Assembly: GCA_018267625.1 (NCBI GenBank)
Contig: JAFDYC010000010.1
Coordinates: 1 to 51,546, forward strand
Source: Bacteroidota bacterium
GTDB lineage: Bacteria > Bacteroidota > Bacteroidia > Chitinophagales > Chitinophagaceae
Length of the DNA: 51,546 nt
Reading direction: 5' to 3'
The stretch's first letter is position 1, and each line of letters opens with the position of its first letter. The notes under the pieces are model-generated. The model ran no database searches. It was not told the origin of the DNA and saw only the letters and a program-made list of their open reading frames with translations. Positions 50,637-51,546 of the stretch are shown in pieces. A program made the translations under genes and the position numbers.

Positions 50637-51546
50637 CTACTCCACACTCAGCCTTCGCGTGAAGGCCTCCCCATCCGCCGTGATGCGCACGAAGTAGATG
50701 CCCGGGGCTGCGCCCCCCAGATTCAGCTCCTCAAAGAAGCTTTTGCCGGGGTTTGAAAACTGCTTGCTCAGCACCGGCCGGCCAGTAATATCGGTGAGGG
50801 AGATGCTCACCTCTTTCATGGTTTGCCTGGCATCAAGCGAGACGTGGAAACGCCCGTCCCGTGCGGGGTTGGGCATTATCTGCAGCAACTCGATGCCGCC
50901 GCCACCTGCCTGCGCTCCTACACCCAGATTCTTCAGGTTGTAGGAAGCACTATCACTGCATTCGGCAGCCCGAATCGTGACCCACACCGCATACAGGCCA
51001 TTGGAGCTAACCGTGTAGCTATTGGATGTGGCGCCGGGTATTAAGACCCCATTCTGATACCACTTATAGGTTGCGTACACCGCCGGCACGCTGAGCGTAC
51101 TACCCGTTATCGTAATCACCGGTTTCAGTTTCGGCACCACCCGCACATACACGGAGCCTTGGGCGCGGCAGCCGCTGGCGCTGTCATAGCTCATCACCTG
51201 ATACCAGCCGCTGTCTTTGGCCCATATCGTGCTGTCTTTAATGGCGCCGCCGCCTTTGCTGCCCTGGCCAATCCAGGTGTAGGTGCCCGCACCGCCACCG
51301 CCCGAGGCGGTGAGCAATATCGAATCTTCGCTGGACAGGCAGATAGACACCGGCATGGGCCTTATCCTTACCGCAGGCAGCAGACAATAGCTCTGCTCAT
51401 AGGCGCCGAGGTCGGGTGCGGGGCCGTAAGTACGGGCGTTCTTGTCGAGGTCGAAGTTGTTGAGGCCGGTGGGTGCTACGATGCCGTTGAGGCCCAGGTC
51501 TATGGCGGGCGAGGGCGCTGTGAGGTGGTAGTCGTAGCTGGAAGTG
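50637..51546 (-). CDS. C-terminal part of a large T9SS surface protein with beta-helix and Ig-like regions (partial)
   Basis: The frame stays open to the right edge, giving at least 303 residues. The first part (SPAIDLGLNG, FDLDKNARTYG, PDLGAYEQ) is the end of a parallel beta-helix of the choice-of-anchor-Q type. Ig-like segments follow (TYTWIGQGSKGG, YQVMSYDSASGC, ATYKWYQNGVLIPGATSNSYTV). It ends with a T9SS type A sorting tail (IMPNPARDGRFHVSL, APGIYFVRIT, RRLSVE). It is a secreted or surface-attached, adhesin-like protein. A Met at 51356 is internal and not a start. Confidence 0.88.
   Translation of the reverse strand, partial: TSSYDYHLTAPSPAIDLGLNGIVAPTGLNNFDLDKNARTYGPAPDLGAYEQSYCLLPAVRIRPMPVSICLSSEDSILLTASGGGGAGTYTWIGQGSKGGGAIKDSTIWAKDSGWYQVMSYDSASGCRAQGSVYVRVVPKLKPVITITGSTLSVPAVYATYKWYQNGVLIPGATSNSYTVSSNGLYAVWVTIRAAECSDSASYNLKNLGVGAQAGGGGIELLQIMPNPARDGRFHVSLDARQTMKEVSISLTDITGRPVLSKQFSNPGKSFFEELNLGGAAPGIYFVRITADGEAFTRRLSVE

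Noticed and set aside
1..51546. CRISPR arrays, insertion sequences, prophage or a defence island
   Set aside because: I found no regularly spaced repeats, transposase or integrase motifs, terminal inverted repeats or known defence proteins.

Overview
The window is about 51.5 kb of chromosome from a member of the phylum Bacteroidota, probably of the Chitinophagales or Sphingobacteriia type. The evidence for the phylum is type IX secretion (T9SS) sorting tails on several secreted proteins, a PorZ homologue, a fused E1 alpha/beta 2-oxoacid dehydrogenase, two futalosine-pathway menaquinone genes, and many start codons preceded by the Bacteroidota -7 promoter box TANNTTTG instead of a Shine-Dalgarno site. 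The species cannot be read from the sequence. I see no rRNA, CRISPR array, transposase, integrase or phage genes. Gene content is mostly housekeeping.

Layout. 1-4.1 kb: tail of a T9SS cargo, a PagL-like outer-membrane protein, a secreted M28 peptidase and a secreted protein with an unusually short C-terminal tail. 4.3-6.3 kb: an aldehyde dehydrogenase and a RidA-family deaminase, probably the 2-aminomuconate branch of kynurenine degradation. 6.4-9.7 kb: a coupled lipoprotein/membrane-protein pair and the fused E1 gene. 10-17.8 kb: six genes all on the minus strand (typA, apaG, recX, mnmG, a PA-domain T9SS cargo, nadA), mostly AT-richer than the rest. 17.8-18.2 kb: a gene-free segment with an A/T tract and at least eight DnaA-box-like TCCAC(A/G) sites, the best candidate here for oriC; the genes on both sides point away from it.

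18.2-26 kb: isoaspartyl peptidase, a cytoplasmic DsbA-like protein, a lineage-specific hypothetical, tRNA-Pro(GGG), folE and queD with a structured leader, mqnB and mqnD, lysA and thyA. 26.3-33.6 kb: a Wzx-like flippase, an orphan transketolase C-terminal subunit, an ArsR-type regulator, tsaB divergent from a second ridA across only 35 bp, glnS and a luciferase-like monooxygenase. 33.6-43.5 kb: a 2,053-residue alpha-2-macroglobulin with a thioester motif, a 60-residue membrane protein, recO and porZ. 43.6-51.5 kb: GDP-mannose pyrophosphorylase, a methionine/kynurenine-type aminotransferase, an SUI1-family factor, a gamma carbonic anhydrase-like protein, a glycosyltransferase, two small proteins, a pair of ferritin-like proteins and the C-terminal part of a T9SS adhesin-like protein.

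How the genes fit together. FolE makes the substrate of QueD. MqnB and MqnD act in the same menaquinone route. PorZ serves the secretion system used by the T9SS cargos here. nadA starts de novo NAD synthesis. The most notable regulatory features are -7 boxes lying 4-11 bases from start codons, which predicts leaderless or near-leaderless mRNAs, and three genes or operons (queD-folE, typA, mnmG) that instead have a hairpin next to or inside the predicted leader.
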